DNA of 64,000 nt from Anoplolepis gracilipes (GCF_047496725.1 NC_132974.1:4037501-4101500), one strand, 5' to 3'; numbered from the stretch's first letter, positions 25,846-37,080 are shown. The notes: a model not told the origin generated them from the letters alone. Numbers and translations: made by a program.

Positions 25846-25851
25846 TTACGT

Positions 25852-26467
25852 CCCAGACAGCACATAGACGTCTAAAAGATGATTAAAAGATGACAGATTT
25901 TCGGCAGGGATATATTTTTAGTCTGAGCGTATAGTCGACGAAAAAAAATGACTAAAAGATGTCTTATGTCTCATTAAAAGTCTTGTAGCGTTAATTCATA
26001 AGATATCTAATTTTAAACATCTTTTAATTATTTTTTTAAATTACATTTTAGACATCCCAGTAGCAAGCATACGACATTTTGACGTCAGTTCAATGCTTTA
26101 TAATTGCATTTAAATTGATCATAATTAATAATATAATAAATTATATAATATTTTATATTTAGTATCTGTTCTTTTAGGTTTTATATACAATTTATGAAAA
26201 CTTGAATACGAGTTATAGTTAAGTCTGAGCCATAGCGAACAACAAAGGCACACGTATATTATAAAATACATCTTTTTTGTCTTGTCAAAAAGATGACCAA
26301 AAAGACATCTTTCGTCGACTAAAATTAATTATGACTTTTAGAAGACATCTTTTAGACATCTTTCAAAAAATTACTTTTTTGTGTAGGCAGAAATACATCT
26401 TTTAGCCTTATCGGAAAGATAACTTTAAATAAAACATCTTCATCTTTCAGTTTTCTTTGCTGTCTGG
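25852..26467. mobile_element. Non-autonomous DNA transposon, about 615 bp, with AAAGATG/CATCTTT iterations
   Basis: Perfect 10-bp inverted ends CCAGACAGCA (25853-25862, and its complement at 26458-26467). The interior carries many repeats of AAAAGATG, in direct orientation near the left end and mostly as CATCTTTT toward the right end, so the element is palindrome-like overall. Such subterminal iterations are typical transposase-binding arrays. There is no open frame. I found no convincing target duplication, so the superfamily is unassigned. Confidence 0.7.
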
Positions 26468-26524
26468 AGTGAAACACAAAGTGTGAACGTGTATTAAAAT
26501 CTTTGAATTATCGTAAAATTCCCG

Positions 26525-26528
<4 letters not shown>

Positions 26529-26557
<29 letters not shown>
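26529..26557. repeat. (GA)n microsatellite
   Basis: About 14 GA units just right of the CCAGACAGCA element. Confidence 0.9.
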
Positions 26558-26561
<4 letters not shown>

Positions 26562-27054
26562 TAATGAGCATTCGCGTCGCGCGATAATCCGTATTTTCAC
26601 GGGCGTGTTTCAACCAGCAAAATCTAAATGACAGAGAAATTGACTGACAAGGATCAGATTTAGCTGCATCATGTATACGTTGATCACATAATGAGGTGTA
26701 TGCTGCATAATCAAAACAGAATTTTTTGCTTATTTACACTTAATGACATAATGTCTCATCGTAGATCATAAACATTATGGTTTAAAAAGTTGAAGCAATT
26801 TATTCTGAGTTTCACACTATAAAGAGTGTTAAAAAATTTCAATATTTTATATTATTATTAGAAGCAAATTTTATTCTATTCTCTCATGTCGCGTGCAACG
26901 GTACGTTGCGTGAAATCGTGTTATGCTGAATTGTTTTTACCTCTTGGATTATTTCCTAGTACTCTTTCTCTCTATCTTTATGTTAGATCTGAATTTTATA
27001 AAACATTACATTGTGTTTTTCACGACTATTACGTCCTTGTTTAAGATCTGAGAG

Positions 27055-27060
<6 letters not shown>
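26558..27060. other. Linker between two GA microsatellites
   Basis: Mixed A/T-rich sequence. No gene or fold recognised. Confidence 0.5.

Positions 27061-27101
<41 letters not shown>
27061..27101. repeat. (GA)n microsatellite
   Basis: About 20 uninterrupted GA units. Confidence 0.95.
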
Positions 27102-27105
<4 letters not shown>

Positions 27106-27262
27106 TTAAACTTAGCACTTGTGTTCGTATTTTAGGATTTCAGTTTGCACAAAAAAAAAAATAAAACTAATATAGCTATAGATAACTAATATAATTATAG
27201 ATGTATTTATGAAAACATGAGACCTTTATTTTCTTCAACAAACCTTTTTTTATTTGTTTCAG

Positions 27263-27298
27263 AACGAGCTTCCAGTTCTATGCTGGCGAACTTATTCG
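27263..27298 (+). other. Candidate internal exon of 36 nt; gene not identified
   Basis: Bounded by a T-rich tract ending TTTGTTTCAG and by the donor GTGAGTCAA, with base composition near even inside and A/T-rich outside. Length is 12 codons exactly, so it could be a cassette microexon that keeps frame. Readings: NELPVLCWRTYS, TSFQFYAGELIR or RASSSMLANLF, depending on the phase inherited from 9736-9778. I recognise none of them. Same strand as the 43-nt candidate, about 17.5 kb downstream, which suggests one long gene, but no transcript evidence is available. Confidence 0.38.
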
Positions 27299-27640
27299 GT
27301 GAGTCAATAATTTCATAGTTCTTGTATATAAAGTGATATTATTTATATATAACAATTGTCTACAAAATTTATTTTAAACAACTAAAACGTTAGTATATTC
27401 ATATAGCGCCAAATAATGAGGGAAAATCTATCACGAAATTATTGTACATAGGAATAACTCGCGCATAACGTTTATCTGAGGCGAACTTTAACGAGAAAAT
27501 CTTAGGATACTATATTTAACCTTGTGATACTAACAGATATACATAATTAAATCTCACGATGTTGCTGCTGAATATAATGAGCGCTACTGATTTTTAATTT
27601 TTCTCGTTTCTTCGAATTTGTAATCTAATACACGCTTAAA
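27299..27640. other. AT-rich linker
   Basis: Possible intron start downstream of the 36-nt candidate exon. Nothing else recognised. Confidence 0.5.
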
Positions 27641-27965
27641 CGAGTTTCGCTCAAGAATAATTTATAACCCTTGCTAGAAGCAGCGACGTATTTCCGTCAC
27701 TTTGAAATCGAGATGCCACTCGCACATTATCGACAGATCGTCCTCGTTTGCTACGGAGTTTTTCCTTTTTCCACTCAAACTCTCCGCGATCGGAAGGGTC
27801 GAGAAGGGAAGCTGAGGGCGGTTGACGCGGTGTAAACGCAGGCGTGTAACACACCCGAGGTGGTCGTTGGGACGCGCACGATTACTTACTCCGCGCCGGC
27901 GAATTAACGACGAATCACCGATGGGAGAACCGGTTGCCGGTTGCCGGTCGAACGAACGGCACGCA
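27641..27965. other. CpG-rich block
   Basis: GC-rich sequence with a small GGTTGCC tandem repeat near 27932-27950, leading into the first copy of the repeated element. Confidence 0.45.
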
Positions 27966-28090
27966 GCCTAACGACTTCTCTCTCCTCGGCTTCAACGGGC
28001 ATTCCAACGGCACGAGTTCGCCCCGCGACGCGAATTAATGGAAACACGCCGCGGCATGCCGCGTATGCGCTGATAAAGCGGAACGTACGT
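27966..28090 (+). repeat. Unrecognised local repeat, copy 1 of 4
   Basis: Ordered blocks: CCTAACGACTTC, GGCTTCAACG, CATTCCAACGGCACGAGTTC, CGAATTAATGGAAACACG, GGCATGCCG and CTGATAAAGCGGAACGT. The same blocks occur in the same order and orientation at 29596, 30630 and 31267. Indels between copies are not multiples of three and stops interrupt all alignable frames, so the element is non-coding. Confidence 0.7.
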
Positions 28091-28925
28091 CCTCTCTATA
28101 CCTCTCTATCTCGCTGTCGCGGATCGTTATGTTCCATCGCGTATATCCATCCGTATATTAAGCGATTGCTGGTGAAAAATTTTTCTTAAAAAAATACTAG
28201 ATCAGGAAGTATTTGAGTCGCGCAGAAAAAATTAGAGATTTTTTATTATATAATTGAAAGGTATTTAAATCCCAATTATTATGATTGGAATTTAGACATC
28301 ACTTGTATATATTGATAGGTTACTTTTAATTTAAAATAACTAAATTATGTAATATAATTTATGTTACGGATTAGAGAAAGTAATATTCATTTATTTTATA
28401 TTTGTTTTTTCTTTTGTACAGCAAATAAAATAATATTTGCATATAGAATATTACGTGGAAGTATCAGAAAACGTTAAATTAATAATTGTTAGCAGGATAT
28501 ATTCGAAGAATTAAATAAAGAAAGTTACACGTTATTTTTACTATTAAAATTTTATTAAGTTACATAAATATATTCTTACTAGAATATACATAATTTAGTT
28601 CACTCGGAAAATTTTGACAATATTCTCAATTAATTTCCATGATACAAAATGTTTAAGCAATAGAAATTTCGTCTAAAGCGATTATTACGCGTTGATGGAA
28701 ATAAGACGAAAATAGATAAACTGGTTCTGTTTACTTCTGCTTGTTTTCATGATATATTTCACATTTGAAATTAAGTGATTCAGCGTTCACGCATGAGCGC
28801 GATCGCCGATATACCTAATTATCGGCTACGAATTACACGGAGAAAATATGAAAGAACATAATCGATTAAAACTGTCTTTTTGCTGTTTAATATTCCTTTT
28901 TAAGCAGGTAACTTTTTCTTTCCAG
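28091..28925. other. AT-rich linker between repeat copies
   Basis: Starts with a C/T-rich tail and GTATATTAAGCGATTGC (about 28154), which resembles GACGTATTAAGCGATTAC after copy 4 (about 31524), so similarity may extend beyond the core repeat. The rest is A/T-rich without features. Confidence 0.45.
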
Positions 28926-29073
28926 CAATCATAAATACTCGACGCAAGATCTTCGTTTGCTAATTAGTGAAATAACTGGCGCCCTTCCGTGTAATATATT
29001 GTGGCTCGTTATATTAATAACTCAAGATTAAAATGACTAATTCTTTGACTAGTAAAAAATTTTGGAAAATAAA
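28926..29073 (+). other. Weak candidate terminal exon
   Basis: Preceded by TTTTTCTTTCCAG, a good 3' splice site. One frame (entering at the second base) is open for 34 codons (NHKYSTQDLRLLISE...) to a TAA at 29029-29031, followed by AATAAA at 29068-29073. That phase is compatible with one of the readings of the 36-nt candidate. Short open frames and AATAAA are common in A/T-rich DNA, so support is modest. Confidence 0.15.
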
Positions 29074-29175
29074 TGACGTATAATGAGACATAAGACATTT
29101 ATAAAAATTTATAGTAATTTTAAATGAAATTTTATTTTATTCCAATATGTTGGAAAATGGAGAATAAAATTTTTA

Positions 29176-29198
29176 TTTCGAGAAATTAAAGATAATTG

Positions 29199-29256
<58 letters not shown>

Positions 29257-29290
29257 AGATATATTTACAATTATCTCTAATTTCTCGAAA
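29176..29290. repeat. Hairpin with 30-bp arms around a TA-rich centre
   Basis: Left arm 29176-29205 and right arm 29261-29290 are complementary except for one position (TTTCGAGAAATTA.AGATAA). The spacer is nearly all TA units. Could be a tiny MITE with an expanded microsatellite or a cruciform-forming site. Confidence 0.8.
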
Positions 29291-29595
29291 AAATATACAT
29301 ATATTTATAAGATATATAGAAAAAAAATCAAATAAATTGCTAATTTACACAAATGAGTAACTACTCTAAAGACCAATTCGTTTGCTCGATCTCAAATGAG
29401 AGTTTAAGGATTTTCTCGCCATTTCGGATAAAAATTAAGCCGCGCTATCCTAAAGTGATGAGGGTTAATTGGATTTAGTTTATCAGATCTGAATCGGGGA
29501 CTTAGTTACAGCCTATATTTCGCGAGTGGGTCGGCTCGCGACAATATAGCAAATTATGTTGCTTCGTCTCGCCTTTTATAACCCCGATGACTCTG
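29291..29595. other. Linker before repeat copy 2
   Basis: Unassigned sequence. GCCTTTTATA at 29571-29580 reads as TATAAAAGGC on the minus strand, a TATA-box look-alike without other promoter support. Confidence 0.4.
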
Positions 29596-29687
29596 GGACA
29601 TTCCAATGGCACGAGTTCGCCTCGCAACACGAATTAATGGAAACAAGCCGCGGTATGCCGTACGCGCGTGCTGACAAACCGGAACGT
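29596..29687 (+). repeat. Unrecognised local repeat, copy 2 of 4
   Basis: Carries GACATTCCAATGGCACGAGTTCG, GAATTAATGGAAACA, GCCGCGGTATGCCG and CTGACAAACCGGAACGT, each clearly matching copy 1. The left part (CCTAACGACTTC) is missing or replaced. Confidence 0.7.
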
Positions 29688-30629
29688 TTGCCATTCTGCG
29701 TCCGCATCCTCCGTGTCCCCTCCTTCTTCCCAACGATTCCGGTACGTTTGGATTAACCGATTTCGTGTTCATGCACGCGTGGAAAAGTGTAAAGAAATGG
29801 AGACATGACACCTAATGTCACGTTAACATTTGTAACGTGGTCCTTTTGTGCTACAAATGCTAGAATGTTTCAATATTTGCGAAATTTCTGAAATGCTTTC
29901 TCATGACATTTCTTAATTATCTTATTTATCTCTAGATCGTTGAAGTAAAAGCGAATATTCAATGCATATTAATTATTTAACGTTTGTTTTATAAATTTTT
30001 TATATCGTTTTTCTCTTATTTTTCAACTAGGTATTTAATAAGGATAATAATAATTCTTATGTTAATTTAGCAATAATAATCAAACGTTTGATTATTATTA
30101 TTATATGTATATTTTTTAGATAATAGAAAAACTTAAATTTTATAATTTTTTTGCAATACTTATTTCAATTACATATCAAAATATATCACTTTTCAAACTG
30201 CAAAGTTACAGTCGCTATATGATTATTAAGTATATTTAAATTTTATCGAAATTGTTGCAAATATTAAAATTATTTCAAATTATTATTATGAATACTGCAA
30301 TTAACAGAAAACAAGAAATATATATCACGTTGTTTATTTTCTGAATTGTTTCTTTGCCAAGTACATTGTACAAAAAATAGGAATTTCCTGTGAGATTACG
30401 AAATAACATTGCATCTGATTTGAATGATTTTAAAATTAAAGTTATGTCGTTGTCACGATATAACGGTAATTCATTGAATTAAATGAGATTTGGTCGCTTG
30501 AAAACGATTAGAGGAACCGTGATTTGTTCGGTGTAAATATGTCGCCTCTCGAATCAGGTTTAAAAATTCGCTCTCTCGGGTGGCAATAACATCGTCGCGG
30601 TTTTGTAAAGAGTTAACTTACCTCAAATT
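29688..30629. other. Linker between repeat copies 2 and 3
   Basis: A/T-rich to about 30450, GC-richer toward 30540-30620. No gene recognised. A minus-strand donor-like sequence (AGGTAAGTTAA) lies at 30612-30622. Confidence 0.45.
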
Positions 30630-30747
30630 GCCTAACGACTTCGTCTCTCGGCTTCGACAAGCGTTCCAATGACATGAGTTCTGTCTGGCGACAGAATAAA
30701 TGGAAACACGACGGCACGCCGTAGGCACTGATAAACCGGAACATCCG
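30630..30747 (+). repeat. Unrecognised local repeat, copy 3 of 4
   Basis: Carries GCCTAACGACTTC, CTCGGCTTCGACAAGCGTTCC, a diverged GAATAAATGGAAACACG and CACTGATAAACCGGAACAT. The most diverged copy in its middle part (CTGTCTGGCGACAG). Confidence 0.65.
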
Positions 30748-31266
30748 TTCAACGCACCGTCCTATTCACGTTATTGCCTCAGCACATTCTACATCAAACG
30801 ATTTAATCCCAACGCTCAAACGATGCTATATGTTAAAAAGATATAGATTCACGCGCTTCTTCGAGAACACGAGAATAAATTTTTAACAGCAATCATTTAT
30901 CTATAATTGTTGACGATTTTAGTCGTAATTTTAATCTAAATATTTGTCGATTAATAGGATTAATTCATATTCGTATCATAGTGTGTCTAATGCATATAGA
31001 AGATTTAAAATTTAGAAAAATATACAAGCATTTTAATATATAATATGTAAATAATATCTTTGAGTGAAAAACGTAAGAAACTTTCTCTTTGCGTGTTCTC
31101 TTGGTATAACCATCGATTTAATTCGCGCTCAAGAACCTTTTCAACGCTGTGAAAAAACGTCTCCAAAATATAAAATTGTTACACTTTGCAATTTCTCACA
31201 CGACTCTTATCGATAAAATGTAGTTTCTAACAAAACGCCAGATAACTCCCAACATCACCGTAGACA
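30748..31266. other. Linker between repeat copies 3 and 4
   Basis: A/T-rich. No feature recognised. Confidence 0.5.
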
Positions 31267-31382
31267 GGCTAACGACTTCTCCGCTTGACTTTAATGGACA
31301 TTCCACGGCACGATTTTACTCGGCGATTTGAATTAATGGAAACACGCTGGCATCCCATTTGCACTGATAAAGCGGAACGTCC
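31267..31382 (+). repeat. Unrecognised local repeat, copy 4 of 4
   Basis: Carries GGCTAACGACTTC, GGACATTCCACGGCACGA, GAATTAATGGAAACACGC and GCACTGATAAAGCGGAACGT. Followed, like copy 1, by a C/T-rich tract and, about 140 bp on, by a TATTAAGCGATT block. Confidence 0.7.
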
Positions 31383-31760
31383 TTCTCGTAGTCTTTCCCT
31401 CTTTCTTTCTCCCTCGCTCTCTTATTTCTTTTCTCCTTCTGTCTCTTTCTCTCGTCACGTGTTTAGCTCTCTATCAACTATCTGAACGATTTCAAACACG
31501 TTTCACGTCGCGTCGCCAATGTCGACGTATTAAGCGATTACGCGTTAGCTTCAGCCTAAGCAAGCTCCGTACGCGAGCGTATGCGTATTAATCGCGCGGA
31601 AAGTCTCGCACGAGCGCCCAAAGCGTATCCGCCGCGAATTCAGTTAAAGCGCGAAAATCGACGTGCGTGATTACAGCCGGAAAACAAACAATCACGATAA
31701 AGTTCTGTGTAACGGTCTCGAAACGCTTAGGATCGTCATCGAGTATCTTCCGAGGACATT
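31383..31760. other. C/T-rich tract and CpG-rich block
   Basis: C/T-rich tract at 31385-31470, then CpG-rich DNA. No gene recognised. Confidence 0.45.
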
Positions 31761-32200
31761 TTTCAAGTGAAAGCTTTAATTGAATTGTTATGACTAATTT
31801 CTATATCCATGACGTTATCTCATATATTTGTTGGAACAAGTTGTATTCGATAATTATGATCTATCTATAATTATTTATATACATGAAGAAATTTCCGATA
31901 CTCTTTATGTGATTATTAAACGCATTAATTTGTAATACCGTCAAATATATTTTTATAAATTCTCTTAATTCATCAAATTTATTTATTCTAAAGAGACTGT
32001 CGTCCATAAATGCCTAAATTCATCATCATTAATTCACTCATTAATTACGGGTTTCACACATTCGTGAATAATTAAACTGTTAAATCCATGATTTATTTTA
32101 ATCGCTTGGTATTTTAGCAGATTATGTTAACTGTATATTTACTGTCTGAAAAAATAGAAAGGCAAAAATACAAGAGGAACGATCAAAATTATACTGTTGT
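31761..32200. other. AT-rich linker
   Basis: A/T-rich. Nothing recognised. Confidence 0.55.
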
Positions 32201-32700
32201 CGCGACTAGGATGCGCGACATTATTTATAACACGTAGTCAGCAGATCGAGAATGGTAATTCGCGATATCCGGAATGCCGTACCACACTTGAGAGTCGTCT
32301 CGATAACGATCGTCATGACGATTAATCTGGTGCCTGTAGAAACCGCCAGAGGTGACGTGGCGACACGGGCGGGCACACGCAGCTCCGGCGTTAAATTATT
32401 TCTGACGCAAATTAACCGGCCAGAGCAGATAAAGCAACGCGCTTGCGTGCGGGCTGAAACGTTGGCGGTATGATCCGTGACAGAAGCGAGGAGGAAGCCA
32501 AAGAGGAAACGAAGCGCCGAGAGCGAAGGAACTGAAGCGAGATGGACAACGAGCAGCGGTAATCCGACTCACCGTATTGTTTCACCGACGGAAGTCACTC
32601 TTTTATTATGGGACACTTCCGGCGCCGTATACATGGGAGCACGTCCACGTTCCTGTTTACAAAATATACATACAACGTGGAATACGTTTCCATGAAATCC
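32201..32700. other. CpG-rich block
   Basis: Adjacent open frames of 60-73 codons (+) with Arg/Lys/Glu-rich translations, no motif. Likely non-coding. Confidence 0.45.
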
Positions 32701-33000
32701 GCGTTCTTGGTAATTTTCAAATTACCATAAACAAACTTCTTCTTTATATTATTTGCAATTAGTAAGAGAAAAAAAACTGAAATATATATGAAATTTTTAA
32801 TATGTAATTATTTTCAATTTAGGAAAATTTAATTTTAATTTTAATCACGATTTTTTTTAACATTAGCTTCATATTTGAGAAGGTAGGTTTCAAAGTCGTA
32901 AAAGAACACATACCTGAACACATATGGTTTGACAGGTCTCTCATTGTACGACGTATAGGTTCACAGGTAGCAAAGATTTTGATAACTCGCTCGAAAGTTT
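32701..33000. other. AT-rich linker
   Basis: A/T-rich. Nothing recognised. Confidence 0.5.
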
Positions 33001-33134
33001 CGAGACAAACACGAAACGATCTTTCGATTTACGTGCGACCAGGAATATGCATGGCGAAACACGCAATCACCTCCCGCGTGGCAATGTCACCCACCGTGTA
33101 ATTAAGGTGACCACGTTAATTTTTATAACTGAAG

Positions 33135-33172
<38 letters not shown>

Positions 33173-33640
33173 GGGACGAAGAGAGAGAAAATCGGCGCGC
33201 CGCCGCGTCGCGTCGCGAGGCGTGCTCGAGTGCGTTTCTGTCGCTTCGCTGGCCTAATTGCGCCCCACGAATTCCGGTAATTATCATAATTGCCCGCCGG
33301 CCCCGTCACGCCCGAATCGAGACTCGGTACGCTCTATAGGCACGGTCGTTCGCGATGCGGTCGCAACATAGCCGGCGGGACCTCGATTCTTGTTTTGTGT
33401 CCTCTCTCGGGCATTGCCGATGCCGCCGTTGATTTCGTGCGTCTTTTGCACTTGGCAATTTCGGAAATGAGAACATAATTGCCGGATTGGCCCATGTCGT
33501 CGGGGACGCGCAGAAAAAAAGCGGTGTTCGCGCTCGCTTTGCCGCACATGTAAAGTCGGACACTCTCGTGCGTTTGCTTATGAAACTCCACACCAGTCGT
33601 GACGAAATTATTAACGCGCAACGAGAAGATAATTTCATCG
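33001..33640. other. CpG-rich block with poly-A tract
   Basis: Very CpG-rich in 33195-33230. Several overlapping minus-strand frames (up to 129 codons) and plus-strand frames lack domain motifs and overlap one another, as expected of stop-poor DNA. Confidence 0.45.
33135..33163. repeat. Poly-A run
   Basis: An A tract of about 29 bases followed by AG-rich sequence. No retroposed gene body is visible to its left, so it is more likely a simple repeat than an mRNA tail. Confidence 0.9.
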
Positions 33641-34020
33641 GCAAAAGTATGTAAATCTCAACTGGTTGCTGAATTGGTTCAAACGATTGGTTCACGCAAC
33701 AATGTACATTTTATTTTATATAATTATAAATATTTTTAAAAATATACTTTTTTTTTTTTTTTTTATCAAACTCCGTGATGTAAAATGTATATTATAAAAT
33801 ATTCAAAACAAGGAAATTCTTTTTTATTATAGGTAAATGAGAGCAAAATAAAATACACAATTTTTTAAGCTTAAAACATATATGTTTGTTATAATATTAT
33901 TAAATTAACTAGAGGACATTAAAAAGAACATTTTTAAATTTAACTTAAAATAATCTATTATTATGATTAATTTGTAATGTTTAATCTTTTCTTTTTTGAA
34001 TTTTCTCATCTTTAATGCAC
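33641..34020. other. AT-rich linker with poly-T run
   Basis: A T run of about 17 bases at 33748-33764. Otherwise nothing. Confidence 0.55.
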
Positions 34021-34735
34021 GAGAAATTAGTGTTGATTAAAATCTCCAGGCCAGTTTCGGACAGCAGATTATTACAGCGCCGACAGAAAAAGATATTCTC
34101 CACACTCTATTATTTTTCTGTCTGGCTCGACCGTACGATTTGTATAATTCATGCTCGCTAGATAACGCGCATCCTCCGACTCCGAATGAGGTACGAGATT
34201 GACATTTGATCCGGGAACGAAAACGCTTGGGCAAATGTGTTGGAATTAATTACTCGGCGAACGCTATTTGTACAGCGGAGAATCAAACGATTGATCAAAC
34301 GTTGCTACGGAATCGATCAATCTATAACCTGTACACGCGTTCGCCGGGAGTTATAAATTTACACCGGCTATTAAAGGGATCTTCCGAACCTTATCGTTCA
34401 TTTATAACTGTCTGCTAACGTCTCATTAACCTCCCGCTTCCCGGAACAAAATGCGCGGGAGATAGAGTCACTGATCTCGAAATATCCGCGAGAGCTAAAA
34501 AGGGGGAAGGAGAGGCAGGAAGATGAAGTAGAATAGAGGAAGTAGTGGAGGGACAACAGATTCGTTCTAGTCGAGAGATTCGAAATGCCTTTGCGTGTAG
34601 CGACCGGATATCGCGATAATTAATTAGCAAAGAAAGAAAGGAAAAAATATACCGCTCGAATCTCTTCCGAAAGAGAGACGCATATATCTGCAAATATTTC
34701 AAGAATATTGAGAAATAAATATGTTTGATGCGTTG
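34021..34735. other. GC-richer block
   Basis: Mixed CpG-containing DNA with a TAATTA core at 34247-34252. Short open frames on both strands, none recognisable. Confidence 0.45.
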
Positions 34736-34741
34736 AAAATA

Positions 34742-34793
34742 TGTGTGTGAGAGTGTGTGTGTGTGTGTGTGTGGGTGTGTGTTGTGTTATGTT
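34742..34793. repeat. (TG)n microsatellite, interrupted
   Basis: TG units with GA and GGG interruptions. Confidence 0.9.
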
Positions 34794-34849
34794 ATGTGTA
34801 ATATGCTTCTGTTTACCTTTTTAAGAACAGACGAAACCACGACGGTGTT

Positions 34850-35400
34850 TGTGATCGATGATGCCTCATTCTCACCGGCAAAGCGTCAGCTTGCCAACGT
34901 TAATTATCCCGGAAATTAATTACCGGCGACAAATGCACTCGACGATATTGTACCGTTCTCTCAGACACGTCCGGACGCCGGATACGCCATATCGAGCTGC
35001 TTTTCCGCAAAGACACATTATAAGTTTTTTCTCCGGGGTTAATTTCGCCGGCGATAGCGAAATCCTTTCCTTCCTCCCTTTCCCCTGCCTCTCCTCTCGC
35101 TTCCACCCTCATTTTGCCATCCTGCTCCGGCTTTATATTCCAGCACCCTCGTCCTACCCTCGGTCAGCTCGAACTAAGAGCAGCTAAGAGTCGGTAGGAG
35201 CGTCTCTATGGTTAATTAAACGCATAGATCACCCCCTCTCTCCCTCGCAATCTCCACCCGACTCTTCCTCATTTACCCTCTGGCCGCCCACACTAGACTT
35301 CTTCTTCGGCAACCTCACGAATGCGCGCACACTTCTTTCGCGTTATAAGCGTGCGTGTGCATACTCCTTTATAACAGCAGTGCTGTAAAGAAACTTCCCA
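34850..35400. other. GC-richer block with paired TAATTA cores
   Basis: TAATTA at 34901-34906, 34917-34922 and 35213-35218 inside CpG- and C/T-rich DNA. A 109-codon frame covers 34858-35187 without a motif. Confidence 0.45.
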
Positions 35401-36470
35401 ACGAATTTTTGTTTTGACATGTATAATTGTTGGATATATGTTTGTTTACAAGCTACAACTCAATGACAAAGGTGAAAAGAGATATAATGCTCTTATTAAT
35501 TAAAAATCTTTAACTTACAAATTCATGGCAAAATCTCTTTAAGAAGAAAATATTTTTTATTGATTTTAATTATGTCACATATATAATTATAAATATTAAC
35601 AATAAGTATTATTTTTTTTTTTTACGATTAATACATCGATCAATTCAGATTGTTTCGGATCGTTTTGGCGTAGTTTGTTTGCCAAATTGCACCGCGAAAA
35701 AAGCACGTTTACGCTCGAAACGTCTTTTTACGTGATTTTACAAAAGAGATCGCACACTATGAACTTCCTTCTCCACGCCCACGTGATGTAAACGAAGAAG
35801 AAGAGGGAAAGCCCTCTAGTATATACCGGTTCTTCAAGAAGGCGTAACCTCGGCTTCAAACTACCGTCCACGCTCATTATCGTTTACGCCGGTATCTCAG
35901 TCGTCGATTCGTCACCTCTTCGGCTGGATCGATCGATCGAACACTTCTTGTTATCTACTGATCGTATATAAGTATGGCGTGCTTCACGTACACGTATATT
36001 CGCCTCCGTTGTAGCGTATTGAAAAGAAAGAGAGAATTGATATATTCTAAATAATTCTCAATGTATTTATAAGTAAATTGTTAAAATCGACTTGAACAAT
36101 ATTTTGCATTAACTTTATGAGGATGTTTTTTTTTCAATAATTTATAAATATATAATATTTAACATGTGTAAAGTTTTATTCGGAAAAAAAACTCTTGTGA
36201 TAAAAATGAAGAATCAACTTTGAAATGGGAACATGAATGTCGTAATATGGAGAATGATAAACAAAGTCAATTACACAAATTAAACTAAATTCTTAAATGA
36301 AAACTCAAACGTGCTTTCTTTACTAAAGAAAAATTTATTCTACAATCGTTGATTAATCGTTAGTAACATGTTGTTTTTTTGAATGTGGATTTTTATTTTG
36401 TCGTCACGACTTTATAATTTCAATACAAACAACTTTTATTTTCTTTTTAACCGAAGTAATATTTAAATCG
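35401..36470. other. AT-rich linkers around a small CpG block
   Basis: A/T-rich except 35640-36040, which holds an overlapping GATC/CGAT run (about 35927-35940). No gene recognised. Confidence 0.5.
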
Positions 36471-37080
36471 TCGCCAGGGTACCATCAAATAAGGATTGGT
36501 TACGTTCCTGTGTCGAAGGGTGCCGACGGTGATGATGGTGTTGGTAGTAGTATATATATATATATATGAGGAACCCGAAGGAAACGAAGGAGGAAAAGAA
36601 GGTGAAGGCGGGAGCGGAGGATATTCTTATGAATCGATGAAAGAACCGCGAGCATGCGCGCCGGAATCTTAATAACTCATGCGATACTACCTTCTTTCTC
36701 TCCTTCCTCCTACCCCTTTTCCCTGGCACTCGCCCTGACTCGCCCTAGCCTGTTATCCAACCACCCCTACGTTATCAAATGCTCGCCGTCTCTCCCTCCC
36801 CGTTACAGCAGATATGCCATCGTAACATGCAGGGGTGGCGTAAACACGAGAGCCGAACATTCCTTTCGTACTTTTGCGAATATTTTGTCACAACCGCCGA
36901 AACGCCCTTGTCTCGTCTTAGACATTGTCAGAAATTGTCGAGTATTTCCTGAGGTGACACTTGAGGAACATCTTGCCCACAAAATGGTTGTTATCACACT
37001 TTTTCACGTTTATAGGTTGTTAGAAGACAAGGATTACGTGACTTTTGCGTCGAGAGATAATGATTCATTCTTTTTTTTAT
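36471..37080. other. GC-richer block with a 142-codon open frame
   Basis: The frame at 36654-37082 (+) and a 64-codon minus-strand frame overlap at 36803-36997. The C-terminal half (TLEEHLAHKMVVITLF) looks somewhat protein-like, but the N-terminal half is Ser/Pro/Leu-rich from CT-rich DNA and no splice sites frame it. Not called a gene. A short TA microsatellite lies at 36551-36567. Confidence 0.35.

Noticed and set aside
29571..29580. TATAAAAGGC on the minus strand (TATA box)
   Set aside because: No initiator, no downstream exon, and the equivalent position differs in the other repeat copies.
30612..30622. Near-perfect minus-strand donor AGGTAAGTTAA
   Set aside because: No paired acceptor or open exon. 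GTAAGT alone is expected many times in 64 kb.
27966..31382. Four-copy repeat as an alternative-exon cluster
   Set aside because: Indels are not multiples of three, stops break the alignable frames and no consistent splice sites flank the copies.
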